Shown: positions 26,110-36,005, counted from the stretch's first letter. The stretch: DNA of 41,058 nt from Chthoniobacterales bacterium (GCA_013812515.1 JACCTI010000385.1:1-41058), one strand, 5' to 3'. The notes: generated from the letters alone by a model not told the origin. A program made the numbers and translations.

Positions 26110-26796
26110 ATGATCGATTACATCCAGAAGGGTGGTCTGCTCATGTGGCCCATTCTGGTTTGCAGCATTGTTTCCACCGCTGTTTTCGCGGAGCGGCTTC
26201 TCTACTTCCACCGCGCCACGATTCACGTTGGCGAATTCCTCCAGGGACTCTCGAACCTGATCAGCCGCCGCAAGTTCGCTGAAGCTTTGCACGAGTCCGC
26301 CGGCACGCCCGGGCCTATCGCCCGCGTGATTCACGCCGCGATTATCCGGCATGATTCGCCGCGGTCCGAGCTGCGCGAGATTGTTCAGGAAGCGGGTCAA
26401 CTGGAAGTCCCAAAGCTGGAGCGTTTGCTCGGCGTGCTCGCGACAATCGCGTTTCTCACGCCGCTGCTTGGACTTCTCGGGACGGTCGCGGGTATGATCG
26501 AAGCCTTCGGCACGATTTCATCCAACGGCGGTTACGCTACTGTGACGGAGCTCTCGAACGGCATTTACAAAAGCCTTTTGACCACGGCCGCCGGACTCGT
26601 CGTGGCAACGCCGACCTTCGTTGCCTACAGCTATCTTTCGTCGCGCGTGAATACGCTTATGCACGAGATGGAACGCGCCGGAATCGAAGTGGTCCACATG
26701 CTGAGCGATCGCACCGCGGCCGGCGACATCATCACCTTTCAGCCACCGCCTCCCGCAGTCGCCGAGCGCGAGCGGCGCGCTGATCGCCAATCCTGA
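26110..26796 (+). CDS. exbB: MotA/TolQ/ExbB proton channel family protein
   Basis: TPLLGLLGTVAGMIEAFGTIS and three TM segments. Confidence 0.88.
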   Translation: MIDYIQKGGLLMWPILVCSIVSTAVFAERLLYFHRATIHVGEFLQGLSNLISRRKFAEALHESAGTPGPIARVIHAAIIRHDSPRSELREIVQEAGQLEVPKLERLLGVLATIAFLTPLLGLLGTVAGMIEAFGTISSNGGYATVTELSNGIYKSLLTTAAGLVVATPTFVAYSYLSSRVNTLMHEMERAGIEVVHMLSDRTAAGDIITFQPPPPAVAERERRADRQS

Positions 26797-26805
26797 GTTC
26801 GGCGG

Positions 26806-27210
26806 ATGAAAATCACCCGCACGAAGGAATATCACTTCGGCTGGATCGGAGTGGTCTCGATGATCGACGTCGTCTTTCTCCTGATCTTTTTCCTGCTGCT
26901 CAGCTCGAATTTCATTCTGCAGCCCGGCATCTCTGTCTCACTTCCGCTTTCGCGTTTCACGCTCGGAGCCCAGGTGAATCCGGAGATCATCAGCATCACC
27001 GGCGGCGCCGCGCCCGCGGTTTACTTCCGTGACGAAAAAGTAGCGCTGGAGCAACTCGGACCGCTCCTCGAGGCGGCGAAGAACGAAGGTCGGCCCGTCA
27101 TCATTAAAGCGGATCGGCAGACGCCGTATGATCTCGTCATGGCGGTGACAAACGCGACGCTTGAACATGGCATCACGTCCGTGTCCCTGGCGAGCGCTCC
27201 GCTGCGATGA
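26806..27210 (+). CDS. exbD: ExbD/TolR family protein
   Basis: MIDVVFLLIFFLLLSSNF TM with catalytic Asp; VIIKADRQTPYDLVMAV. Confidence 0.87.
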   Translation: MKITRTKEYHFGWIGVVSMIDVVFLLIFFLLLSSNFILQPGISVSLPLSRFTLGAQVNPEIISITGGAAPAVYFRDEKVALEQLGPLLEAAKNEGRPVIIKADRQTPYDLVMAVTNATLEHGITSVSLASAPLR

Positions 27211-28001
27211 TGCGCCCTCTGGCAGCGCAACCGGAGTTCACAACGCTTTTCGATTGGAGTCCACCGCGTGCGCGGAAGATTCCGTTCATCAGCTTCGTCT
27301 CGGCGTCAGCCGTTCTTCACCTCTTCTGCTTTTACGTTTTTCAGATCGTCTACCCGCCGGCGGTTGCCCTCATCCCGCCGCCGGCACGAGTGAACATCAT
27401 CACGCCGTCATCCGGGGAAGGACGTACCCTTTTGCAATGGATCGATGCGGAAGACCCGGCGCTTTCCTCGACGACGCAGCGTCCGGCAGAAGCGAGCTTT
27501 TCACCGCCCGCGTCGGAGCATGTCCCTTCGTACGAGAGCAGGAAACCGGGACTGCGGGAGCCGCCAGCGTACCAGCCTGACTTGCGCGTGCCCAGTTCGC
27601 AACCACCTGGACCCGTTCGACTCACGCGCCGGGCAGGCCAGACGCCAACCACCACGACGCCGACAGAGCTGAGGTTTTCAGACGACTTGCAACCTCTCGG
27701 GACTTCACCAGCGTCCACATTCCACTTCACCACCTTGAGCAAAGAACCTCCGCAAGCCGCGAGTTATCGTGTCGGCATCGATTCGCGGGGCGACGTGCGT
27801 TACTGCTTTCTGCAACATTCATCCGGCGATCTCACGCTGGACCAAGAAGGGCGCAGGGTTGTTCTGCTCTGCCGGTTTTCGCCGCTCGAAAATCGTCAAA
27901 CACAGGACGGCGATGCCTTCGTTTGGACTACAGCGACCTTCGAGTGGGGCAACGACCTTGTTCCGCCAATCGCGACGTCCGCTGACTCTCCCGCGCCGTG
28001 A
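27207..28001 (+). CDS. TonB-like energy transducer (atypical)
   Basis: Overlaps exbD by 4 nt; single N-terminal TM, Pro-rich middle, C-terminal YRVGIDSRGDVRYCFLQHSSGD. Confidence 0.55.
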   Translation: MMRPLAAQPEFTTLFDWSPPRARKIPFISFVSASAVLHLFCFYVFQIVYPPAVALIPPPARVNIITPSSGEGRTLLQWIDAEDPALSSTTQRPAEASFSPPASEHVPSYESRKPGLREPPAYQPDLRVPSSQPPGPVRLTRRAGQTPTTTTPTELRFSDDLQPLGTSPASTFHFTTLSKEPPQAASYRVGIDSRGDVRYCFLQHSSGDLTLDQEGRRVVLLCRFSPLENRQTQDGDAFVWTTATFEWGNDLVPPIATSADSPAP

Positions 28002-28237
28002 TTCGCGTCAGCCTGACGGCGCTGGTCACGATCTATCTGCTGGTTTTCCTTGCGGCAGTTTTCCTCCTCTGGATAGTCGGGGAGTGGAACCGTCGACGGC
28101 GTGAACGCCGCGCGTTACGTTACCGATTGCGCTGTGTGATCTGCGCCTTCGAGTGGGAAGATCGAACGTCCGCTTTGCTTCCGCGGTGCCCACGTTGCGG
28201 GAGCTTGAACGAACGATTCAAACCGGAGCAAATTTGA
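27998..28237 (+). CDS. Small membrane protein with zinc-ribbon-like Cys pairs
   Basis: TM + CVIC...CPRC; 4-nt overlap with the preceding gene. Confidence 0.6.
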   Translation: MIRVSLTALVTIYLLVFLAAVFLLWIVGEWNRRRRERRALRYRLRCVICAFEWEDRTSALLPRCPRCGSLNERFKPEQI

Positions 28238-28238
28238 T

Positions 28239-29417
28239 ATGGGAATGTGGATTGGCCGCAATCGAAAGGCGCGCGTGACCTACGGGTTCGACGAAATCGC
28301 GCTCGTGCCGGGACGAGTCACAATTAACCCGAACGAGGTCGACACCCGTTTCTGTTTGCCGCGTCGCGATGCGGAGCCGATCGAGCTGAAGATTCCTATC
28401 CTGGCCAGCGCGATGGATGGCGTAGTCGATGTGCGTTTCGCGACCGCGATGAGCAAACTCGGCGGTCTCGCAGTTTTGAATTTGGAAGGGGTCCAGACGC
28501 GCTACAAGAACCCGCGGGAGGTCCTCCAGAAAGTCGTTGAAACCGACAAGTCTGAGATCACCGGTTTGCTGCAAAAAATCTACCAGGAGCCCGTCCAGGA
28601 AGATCTGATTGCCGCGCGCATCCGCGAGATGAAGGACAATGGCGCGATCGCCGCTGTCAGCTCCATCCCGCAACGCGCGGAGCAGTTCGGCAGGATCGCA
28701 CAAGAAGCTGGCGCAGATGTTTTCGTCGTGCAAAGCACGGTCTCGACCGTCGAACACATCTCGACCGAGTACAAATCGCTCGATCTGGCGAATTTCTGTC
28801 GCGAGATGAGCATCCCCGTCATCGTGGGTAACACCGTCGGCTACGATGTGACGCTCGCCATCATGGAATGCGGACCCGCTGCCGTGCTGATCGGGGTTGG
28901 GCCGGGTGCGGCTTGCACTTCCCGCGGCGTGCTCGGTCTGGGCGTTCCGCAGGTGACCGCCACCGTCGATTGCGCCGCGGCCCGCGACGCTTACTTCAAG
29001 AAAACCTCACGCTATGTGCCGATCATCACCGACGGCGGCATGAGCAAAGGCGGGGACGTCTGCAAAGCTCTCGCCTGTGGCGCCGATGCCGTCATGGTCG
29101 GAAGCGCCTTCGCCAGGGCGTTTGAGGCGCCGGGTCAGGGTTATCACTGGGGCATGGCCACGCCACATGCCAATCTTCCCCGCGGCACGCGGATCAAAGT
29201 CGGCGCGACCGGTTCCTTAAAGCAGATCCTGTTTGGCCCGGCAGAAGTCGATGACGGCAGCCAGAATCTGGTTGGCGCGATTACCACCTGCATGGGGAAC
29301 GTGGGGGCGCGCAACATTTCCGACTTTCAACAAACCGAGATCATTATTGCGCCGTCGATCAAAACAGAAGGCAAGCTCTTCCAGACGGTGCAAAGCGTCG
29401 GGATGGGCACGCGCTAG
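28239..29417 (+). CDS. GuaB3-like IMP dehydrogenase family protein
   Basis: RVTYGFDEIALVPGRVTINPNEVDT, PILASAMDGV, GVGPGAACTSRGVLGLGVPQ catalytic loop. Confidence 0.85.
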   Translation: MGMWIGRNRKARVTYGFDEIALVPGRVTINPNEVDTRFCLPRRDAEPIELKIPILASAMDGVVDVRFATAMSKLGGLAVLNLEGVQTRYKNPREVLQKVVETDKSEITGLLQKIYQEPVQEDLIAARIREMKDNGAIAAVSSIPQRAEQFGRIAQEAGADVFVVQSTVSTVEHISTEYKSLDLANFCREMSIPVIVGNTVGYDVTLAIMECGPAAVLIGVGPGAACTSRGVLGLGVPQVTATVDCAAARDAYFKKTSRYVPIITDGGMSKGGDVCKALACGADAVMVGSAFARAFEAPGQGYHWGMATPHANLPRGTRIKVGATGSLKQILFGPAEVDDGSQNLVGAITTCMGNVGARNISDFQQTEIIIAPSIKTEGKLFQTVQSVGMGTR

Positions 29418-29422
29418 AAAGA

Positions 29423-29613
29423 AGTGAATAGTGAGTCGTGCATGGTGGAAATTGTCCGCATTCTCTCATTTGATCACCGCTCATCAGTCATCATTCACAC
29501 TGCTCATGGAAAACCGCGGGAAAACGCGCTGAGACAGGAAAATAGCAGGTGGTAATCGGTCATAAGTAAAAGTTGCGCGGCCCGGTCCACCCATTCACTA
29601 GTCACTATTCACT
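29423..29613. repeat. Spacer palindrome (agtgaatagtga ... tcactattcact) ending at the fabF start codon
   Basis: 12-nt perfect inverted repeat 29423-29434 / 29602-29613; fabF ATG at 29614. Confidence 0.75.
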
Positions 29614-30861
29614 ATGCACAGTCGCCGCGTCGTCATCACTGGTCTGGGTGTCGTCACTCCGGTGGGTAACGACGTTGCGGCGTTCTGGGAAAATCTGAAG
29701 AACGGCGTCAGCGGTATTGGCGTCGTCGATGCGTTTGATACGACGGGCTTCGACTGCAAGATCGGCGGCCAGGTCCGGAATTTCGAGCCGAAGGATTTCT
29801 TCCATAATCCGAAGGACGCACGCCGCACCGACCGTTTTGCGCAGCTTTCGATGGCGGCGGCGAAGATGGCGAAAGAGGACAGCGGGATCGATCTCGGCCG
29901 GACGAACCTCGAGCGTTTCGGCGTTATCGTCAGCAGCGGCATCGGCGGGTTGAAGACGCTCGAAGATCAACACAGCAACCTGCTCTTCAAAGGCCCGACG
30001 CGCCTCTCGCCTTTCACAATTCCGATGCTGATCAGCAACATGGCCAGCGGTCTGATCTCGATGGAATACGGATTGGAAGGCCCGAACTTTTGCATCGTCA
30101 CCGCGTGCGCCACGTCGAACAACTCCATTGGTGAGTCGTGGCGCATGATCAAATTTGGGGACGCCGACATTTTCCTCGCCGGCGGATCTGAAGCTTCCAT
30201 GATCCCGATTGGTCTCAGTGCGTTCGCCTCCATGAAAGCGCTCAGCTTGCGCAACGACGATCCGCAACGCGCGTCGCGCCCCTGGGATAAGGATCGCGAC
30301 GGGTTTGTGATGAGCGAAGGCGCCGGAGTTGTGGTGGTGGAAGAGCTCGAACACGCGAAGGCACGCGGCGCAAAGATCTACTGCGAGCTGACCGGCTACG
30401 GACTAACCGCAGACGCTTATCACATGACTGCTCCTCCGCCCGATGGCGGGGGCGCGGCCCGTGCCATGCGTATAGCGCTGGAGCACGCCAAAACGAATGC
30501 GGACGAAATCGATTATGTGAACGCGCACGCGACTTCGACCGGTCTTGGCGACGTCGCGGAAACGCGCGCGATCAAAGCTGTCCTGGGCGAGCACGCGCAC
30601 AAAGTTTCCGTCAGTTCTACGAAATCGATGACGGGCCACTTGTTAGGGGGAGCGGGCGCGGTCGAGATGGCGGCGTGCGCGCTCGCGATGCGCGATTCCG
30701 TCATTCCTCCGACGACAAACCTGGAAAATCCCGACGAAGAGTGCGATCTCGATTACACGCCGCTCGTCGCGAAGGAGAAGAAGGTTCGCGTGGTCATGAA
30801 CAATTCCTTCGGCTTCGGCGGACACAACGCGACCCTGATCGCACGCGAGTTTCTCGGGTAG
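29614..30861 (+). CDS. fabF: 3-oxoacyl-ACP synthase II (FabF/KAS II)
   Basis: RRVVITGLGVVTPVGNDV; Cys in VTACATSNNSIGE; His in NAHATSTGLGD and NNSFGFGGHNA. Confidence 0.95.
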   Translation: MHSRRVVITGLGVVTPVGNDVAAFWENLKNGVSGIGVVDAFDTTGFDCKIGGQVRNFEPKDFFHNPKDARRTDRFAQLSMAAAKMAKEDSGIDLGRTNLERFGVIVSSGIGGLKTLEDQHSNLLFKGPTRLSPFTIPMLISNMASGLISMEYGLEGPNFCIVTACATSNNSIGESWRMIKFGDADIFLAGGSEASMIPIGLSAFASMKALSLRNDDPQRASRPWDKDRDGFVMSEGAGVVVVEELEHAKARGAKIYCELTGYGLTADAYHMTAPPPDGGGAARAMRIALEHAKTNADEIDYVNAHATSTGLGDVAETRAIKAVLGEHAHKVSVSSTKSMTGHLLGGAGAVEMAACALAMRDSVIPPTTNLENPDEECDLDYTPLVAKEKKVRVVMNNSFGFGGHNATLIAREFLG

Positions 30862-30892
30862 AGCATCTGCCGAACGTTCGGCTCGCGATGAA

Positions 30893-30981
30893 GTTGTAGC
30901 CGGGGGCGTTGAACCCGGCTATTTGCTAATCAGGTCTCGATCAAGTTTCGCGCCGCCGGGGTCAACGCCCCCGGCTACAAC
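30893..30981. repeat. REP-like palindrome, second copy of the 1111-1188 family
   Basis: gttgtagccgggggcgttgaacccgg (30893-30918) / ccggggtcaacgcccccggctacaac (30956-30981), one mismatch. Confidence 0.9.
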
Positions 30982-31089
30982 TCGTCGACAAACTGCTTCA
31001 CGACGATGCGGCTACTCGGCAAAAATCGGCGTGGCGGTCACATCGGAGGCATCGAAGGAGAAGCCGTGCCCGGTCGCGCGAAAGGTTCT

Positions 31090-31443
31090 TCAGCAAAGTG
31101 CAAACACTCTGCCTCCTAGTTGACGAAGAGAATCCCACCAAACCGACGGTCGTGCGGCGACCAAAAGACGGTAAAAAGATCGTGCCTCATCGACCGAGTT
31201 AATGAAAATGTGACTGCCGTTGCCTTGTTGATAGAGCGCGTTGAACTCTACCTCACCGATCCGGCGGGCGAGTTCCTTCGTTGCCGCAAATGAACCGGCC
31301 GCGAGCGCGGCAATGATCGTGACGTCGATGACCGTCATGTCGCCGTATTGTGATATCACATTCCCGCCCCGATCGTGAGCTGCTGCGATGAGCAAGAAAT
31401 GGCAGGCACGACCAAGCGCGGAGTCTGACCGCCATTCAAACAC
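31090..31443 (-). CDS. Hypothetical protein
   Basis: Open frame between convergent fabF and the oxidoreductase; no family recognised; start uncertain (internal MTVIDVT possible). Confidence 0.35.
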   Translation of the reverse strand: MFEWRSDSALGRACHFLLIAAAHDRGGNVISQYGDMTVIDVTIIAALAAGSFAATKELARRIGEVEFNALYQQGNGSHIFINSVDEARSFYRLLVAARPSVWWDSLRQLGGRVFALC

Positions 31444-31469
31444 GCCCCGGCGTGGCTGCGGGGAGCCGG

Positions 31470-32111
31470 CTACGCAAATCGGTCTTCCGTCCAGGGATCA
31501 GCCGTGTTGCTGTAGCCGCGGACTTCCCAGAAGCCGAGTTTATCACTCTCAGAAAATTCAATTGAGCGGACAAACTTCGCCCCCTTCCAAGCGTAGAGCT
31601 TCGGGATAATAACGCGCGCTGGCCCGCCGTGCTCTCGAGTGAGCGGTTTGCCGTCGTAATGTGTGGCAATCAGAACATCGTCGTCCAGTACATCATCCAT
31701 CCGCACGTTCGTGGTGTAGCCGTCATAGCTGGCGAAGAGAACGTACTTCGCTTCGGCCCGCGGCTTCACGAGGTCGGCCAGAGTGAAGAACGCAACCCCG
31801 GTCCACCGGACGTCGAACTTGCTCCAGGTAGTGACGCAGTGAAAATCGCTGACGTCTTCAAATCGTGGCAGAGCATTCAACTTATCCCAGGTAAAGGTCG
31901 TCGGCGTTTCCACCAAGCCACCCACTTCCAGGCGCCAATCCGCAAGGATGATCTCAGGACGAATGCCGAGGTCGAGCACCGGAAAGCCCGGTGTGAGATG
32001 TTGTCCCGGCGGCAGTCGCTCGTCGGAGCGAACGGCCGGTTTCGCTTTGCCGCTCATCTTGCGGGCAAAACGCTCTTTGCGCTCGATAAAGCTCGGATTT
32101 GAAGTGCTCAC
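31470..32111 (-). CDS. Sulfite-oxidase-like molybdopterin-dependent oxidoreductase
   Basis: LPPGQHLTPGFPVLDLG, DFHCVTTWSKFDVRWTGV (Cys ligand), HGGPARVIIPKLYAWKGAKFVRSIEF. Confidence 0.88.
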   Translation of the reverse strand: MSTSNPSFIERKERFARKMSGKAKPAVRSDERLPPGQHLTPGFPVLDLGIRPEIILADWRLEVGGLVETPTTFTWDKLNALPRFEDVSDFHCVTTWSKFDVRWTGVAFFTLADLVKPRAEAKYVLFASYDGYTTNVRMDDVLDDDVLIATHYDGKPLTREHGGPARVIIPKLYAWKGAKFVRSIEFSESDKLGFWEVRGYSNTADPWTEDRFA

Positions 32112-32236
32112 GAAAATTATTTATCCGCGAATCACGCCGATTAGCGGAGATTTTTCGCTATCAATTTCGGTAGGGTCGGTCCCGGCCGGTAGCTTGCGCG
32201 ACTGGTAATGATAGGCCAGAGCGCCTCCCTACCTTC

Positions 32237-32995
32237 TCACACGTTTGTCTTCGACGTCTTCAGCAGCTTGATGGCATCGCGCAACTCGGCGGCGCGCTCG
32301 TAGAGCTCACTCGCGATTGCGACTTCCATTTCGCGCTGCATGATCTCGAGCTTCGAGAGCGGCCGCTTCGAGCTGACTTCTTCGAGCCATTCCTCCAGAA
32401 ACGCGAGCTCGGAGCTTTTTTGCGCGAGCTCCGGAAAACTGGATTGCTGAAAAAAGTCCTGGATGGCGTCCCGGCCCCGCTCGATCTCCCGCATTGCTTC
32501 GCCGAACTTTCCGTCGCTAAGCAGGATGGATGCTTTCGCGCGTGTGTTCATCATGAGCACGTAAGGACGAAATTGCTGAAAGCTCCACGCCAGCTCGTCG
32601 CGATCGGTGTGCTCGGCGACAAATTCGAAAAGATCGAGGTTCCGTTGCGTGTCACGGATGACGGCGGGGAAATCGTTGATCTGAAAGAGACTCAGGTAAC
32701 GGTGGTAATACTGGATGCCTTCCTGCTGCAGTTCGCTGCATTGCTCGGCAGAAAGCTCGTAGCTGTCCCCGCGCGCTTCGGCGCGAGCCGCGCGCCGCTG
32801 GTGGTATTGCAAGAGCGACTCACAGTTGTGCGGCCGATGACCATCCGGGCGCCCTGTCATTTCCATCTGGAGCAGGCCGAGATCGATGCGGAGCTGGAGC
32901 TTCTCGCGGCCGTCGAGTCCCAGAATTTTGCGCACCTTGATCGCACCGGTTTCGTGCGGCCAATCATTCAGCAGCGTGTTGAGATCAAGACTCAT
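32237..32995 (-). CDS. UvrB/UvrC-motif-containing protein
   Basis: C-terminal LEIMQREMEVAIASELYERAAELRDAIKLLK UVR motif; start approximate (MSLDLNTLLND). Confidence 0.7.
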   Translation of the reverse strand: MSLDLNTLLNDWPHETGAIKVRKILGLDGREKLQLRIDLGLLQMEMTGRPDGHRPHNCESLLQYHQRRAARAEARGDSYELSAEQCSELQQEGIQYYHRYLSLFQINDFPAVIRDTQRNLDLFEFVAEHTDRDELAWSFQQFRPYVLMMNTRAKASILLSDGKFGEAMREIERGRDAIQDFFQQSSFPELAQKSSELAFLEEWLEEVSSKRPLSKLEIMQREMEVAIASELYERAAELRDAIKLLKTSKTNV

Positions 32996-33154
32996 CATGT
33001 AGTTAATTTTCGTATAAACCCCTCTGGATATCAATCGTCTCTCAAAGAGGCCGAGAGCTTCTCAATCTTCAATGACGCGGGACCGAACAAGAATGCACGT
33101 GCGGTTGGACGATGAGCGGAGCGCGCACGTTCGAACTGCGCAGCGGGACGATAA

Positions 33155-34081
33155 TTGCACGGGAGCGCCTTTTCGCTGAGCCTGCCCGCGGTGGAGCAGG
33201 AAATAGACTCTTTCATTCGTTTTCTCGCGACCGAGCGGGGTCTCTCCGACAATTACCAGCTCTCCACGCGCCGCTCGCTTGCGGAATTCGCGGAGTGGTG
33301 TTCGCGTGCGCGTAAAATCACGACGGCACGCGACGTGACGCTGCCACTACTCAGCGAATATCTGGGCGGGCAGAAACGCCGCGGCTTGGCAGCGTCTTCC
33401 ATCAAGCTCGTCGTCGTAGCATTGAAGATCTTCTTCCGCTTTCTTTTGACGAAGGGACGCATTGACCGCGATCCCGCGGAGACCCTCGCGTTACCGCGCA
33501 TCGAACGCTACCTCCCGGAAACGCTGAACGAAATTCAGGTTGAGCAATTGATCGAAAGCATCAATACAACGCATCCGCGTGGCTTGCGCGACCGCGCCAT
33601 CATGGAGCTTCTTTATGCGAGCGGATTGCGCATCTCGGAGTTGGCAAATGCCCGGCTGGAGAACTTTAATCCGGAGGAGCGCATCCTGCGCGTGACCGGA
33701 AAAGGCAACAAGATGCGGCTCGTGCCGGTGGGCGCGAAAGCCTGTGCCGCGCTCGCCGCCTACGTTTCTGCGGAGCGCCCTAAGCTCGTGAAGCCGCGGA
33801 CCGGCAGTGAGATATTCCTCTCCACGCGCGGGACAAAGTTAACGACCGTTCGCCTGTGGCAGATCGTGAAGGAGCGCGCGAAGCAATCAGGACTCGAGGC
33901 GAATATCTATCCTCACCTGCTGAGGCACAGCTTCGCGACACACCTGCTCGGCAATGGCGCTGACCTTCGCATCATTCAGGAAATGCTCGGACACGCCGAT
34001 ATTTCGACCACGCAGGTCTACACGCACGTCGATCAGCAGCGGCTAAAAGCGGTGCATCGCAAATTTCATCCACGCGCCTGA
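33155..34081 (+). CDS. xerD: Tyrosine recombinase XerD-like
   Basis: LYASGLRISEL, GKGNKMRLVPVG, HLLRHSFATHLL, LGHADISTTQVYTHV; TTG start proposed by ORF track. Confidence 0.88.
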   Translation: MHGSAFSLSLPAVEQEIDSFIRFLATERGLSDNYQLSTRRSLAEFAEWCSRARKITTARDVTLPLLSEYLGGQKRRGLAASSIKLVVVALKIFFRFLLTKGRIDRDPAETLALPRIERYLPETLNEIQVEQLIESINTTHPRGLRDRAIMELLYASGLRISELANARLENFNPEERILRVTGKGNKMRLVPVGAKACAALAAYVSAERPKLVKPRTGSEIFLSTRGTKLTTVRLWQIVKERAKQSGLEANIYPHLLRHSFATHLLGNGADLRIIQEMLGHADISTTQVYTHVDQQRLKAVHRKFHPRA

Positions 34082-34199
34082 TTCTGCTCCGGGAGCACAA
34101 CCGCTGTTCCGTTCGCACGCTCACGCGGTTGCTACGCGATTCGGCTGCATGTCCGTCCGTGCTTGGCGGCTGCGCGGCGGGGGTTAGAATGGCGGAACG

Positions 34200-36005
34200 A
34201 TGAGACGATTTACCCTGCTCCTGCTGGCGGGCGCAGTGGCGGCTTTCGCAGTTTGGTTCGTGATGCGCGGCAAGCTGGCGAAGCCCTCCAGCTCCGCGGT
34301 GACTTCACTCCTGCCGGGCGACACGGTCGCGTTCATCCACTTGCCCGACCTGAACGGCAGCCGAGCGAAGTGGCACAAGACCGAGATCTACAAACTCTGG
34401 CGGGAACCGGCGTTGCAGGAGTTCCTGCAGCGGCCTCTCTCGAAATATTCAGCAGCCGGCACCTCGCGCGATCCGCTGGAAGAACTCGAGCCGCTCGAGA
34501 TGAAGGATGCGTTCCTGGCGATCACTTCATGGGAAAACAACCACCTGAAGATGCTCGGCGGATTTCGTTTCAAAGGAAGCGCGGAGGAGGCGGAGAAGGT
34601 GATCGGAAAGTGGCGCACGCGCATGCAGCAGAATGCGCCCAGTGCGCAGGGCGAGACTATACCGTATCAACAGCACTCGATCGACTTGATGAGACAAGAC
34701 GCGGTCACGGTGGCTACCGCTTACGACGGCCATTGGTTCTTCGCGGCCAACGATGTGGCTGCGCTCCAGGCATTGCTGGACCGTGCAGACGAGCGCGTGA
34801 AAGATCCGGGGAGCACGCTGGCGCAAGAAGAAAGCTTCACCGCTGCGTTCCAGCACATGCCGCTCAACTACGCCGCCTTTGCCTACGCGCGAGTGGATCG
34901 CTACCTCGATCGTCTGTCAAAGGCAGTGCCAAACTCCGCCTCAGCAGGCGAACAGCTCGGCATGCTTCGGCAGGTGCGAAGCGTGGCCGCGGCCTCGAGC
35001 ATCGATAACGGGCGGTTCCGTGACGTCCTGTTTCTCGCGATGCCCAAGCGTCAGGACGTGGGCGATCTCACGCGCAGTTCGCTTTCGCTCGCCACATCTG
35101 ACTCGTTTCTCTACAGCGCGGGTTTCCTGAAGCTGCCCAGCGAGCTACCTGCGGCCGCCGCCACGTCTCCGGCTGAAAGAACCGGCCTGCCCGCCATGTT
35201 CCACCGAGCGATCGCAGCCTTGGCTTCAACGGGAGTGACGATGCAGGACTGGAACAGCGCATTCGGCCCAGAGTTTGGGATCATTGGAAATTGGGCCGAG
35301 AACGCACGTCTGCCTGCATTCTCGGTCAGCCTGCCGGTCAAGGATTTGGCGAAGGCGAAAACGATAATTAGGGCCCTGACGGCAGCGACGAGGGAGGACG
35401 AAACCTGGACGCGATCGGAAAAGGATAGCGTGACATATTTCTCGCGCCCGCCTGTTAGCCCGATGGTGCCCGTGGCGCCGACTCTGGCGCTCTCCGATCG
35501 CCTGCTCCTTCTCGGACAGGATCCCGCCGCGGCCGAAGACGCCGTCCGTCGCAGTACGGCTGGCCATTCAGCTTTGGCCGAGTCGAATACTTACAAAGGA
35601 GCGGCGCGCCTGGTGGCGCCGCCGAAACATGCGTTCACCTATCTCGACATGCCGTTGCTCTACACCCGCCTGGACGCGGCGGTCCGGCCGATGCTTGTGA
35701 TGGCGGCGGCGTTCATGCCCCGGATCGGAGAAACGGTGGATCTTTCCAAGCTCCCGAACGCGGAGGTGATCACTAAGCACCTTGGTTCAGTGGTTGTTTC
35801 GCAGAGCTACGACACCGACGGGTACATGACGGAATCGGCTGGGCCGATTTCGCTCTACCCGGCCGTGATCGGAATCGGCGTGGCAACCGGCGCGAGTTCT
35901 ACCTTGTTTCGCTCGCCACCAGCCAGGAATCTTCAGCCGGGGCGTAGTCCTGCGCCTGCGGCACCTCCGGTGCCACCCAGCCCGACACCTGACGAGGCGC
36001 GGTAG
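34200..36005 (+). CDS. Hypothetical membrane-anchored protein, DUF3352-like
   Basis: N-terminal TM MRRFTLLLLAGAVAAFAVWFVM, long soluble region (TSLLPGDTVAFIHLPDL), Pro-rich C-terminus. Confidence 0.6.
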   Translation: MRRFTLLLLAGAVAAFAVWFVMRGKLAKPSSSAVTSLLPGDTVAFIHLPDLNGSRAKWHKTEIYKLWREPALQEFLQRPLSKYSAAGTSRDPLEELEPLEMKDAFLAITSWENNHLKMLGGFRFKGSAEEAEKVIGKWRTRMQQNAPSAQGETIPYQQHSIDLMRQDAVTVATAYDGHWFFAANDVAALQALLDRADERVKDPGSTLAQEESFTAAFQHMPLNYAAFAYARVDRYLDRLSKAVPNSASAGEQLGMLRQVRSVAAASSIDNGRFRDVLFLAMPKRQDVGDLTRSSLSLATSDSFLYSAGFLKLPSELPAAAATSPAERTGLPAMFHRAIAALASTGVTMQDWNSAFGPEFGIIGNWAENARLPAFSVSLPVKDLAKAKTIIRALTAATREDETWTRSEKDSVTYFSRPPVSPMVPVAPTLALSDRLLLLGQDPAAAEDAVRRSTAGHSALAESNTYKGAARLVAPPKHAFTYLDMPLLYTRLDAAVRPMLVMAAAFMPRIGETVDLSKLPNAEVITKHLGSVVVSQSYDTDGYMTESAGPISLYPAVIGIGVATGASSTLFRSPPARNLQPGRSPAPAAPPVPPSPTPDEAR

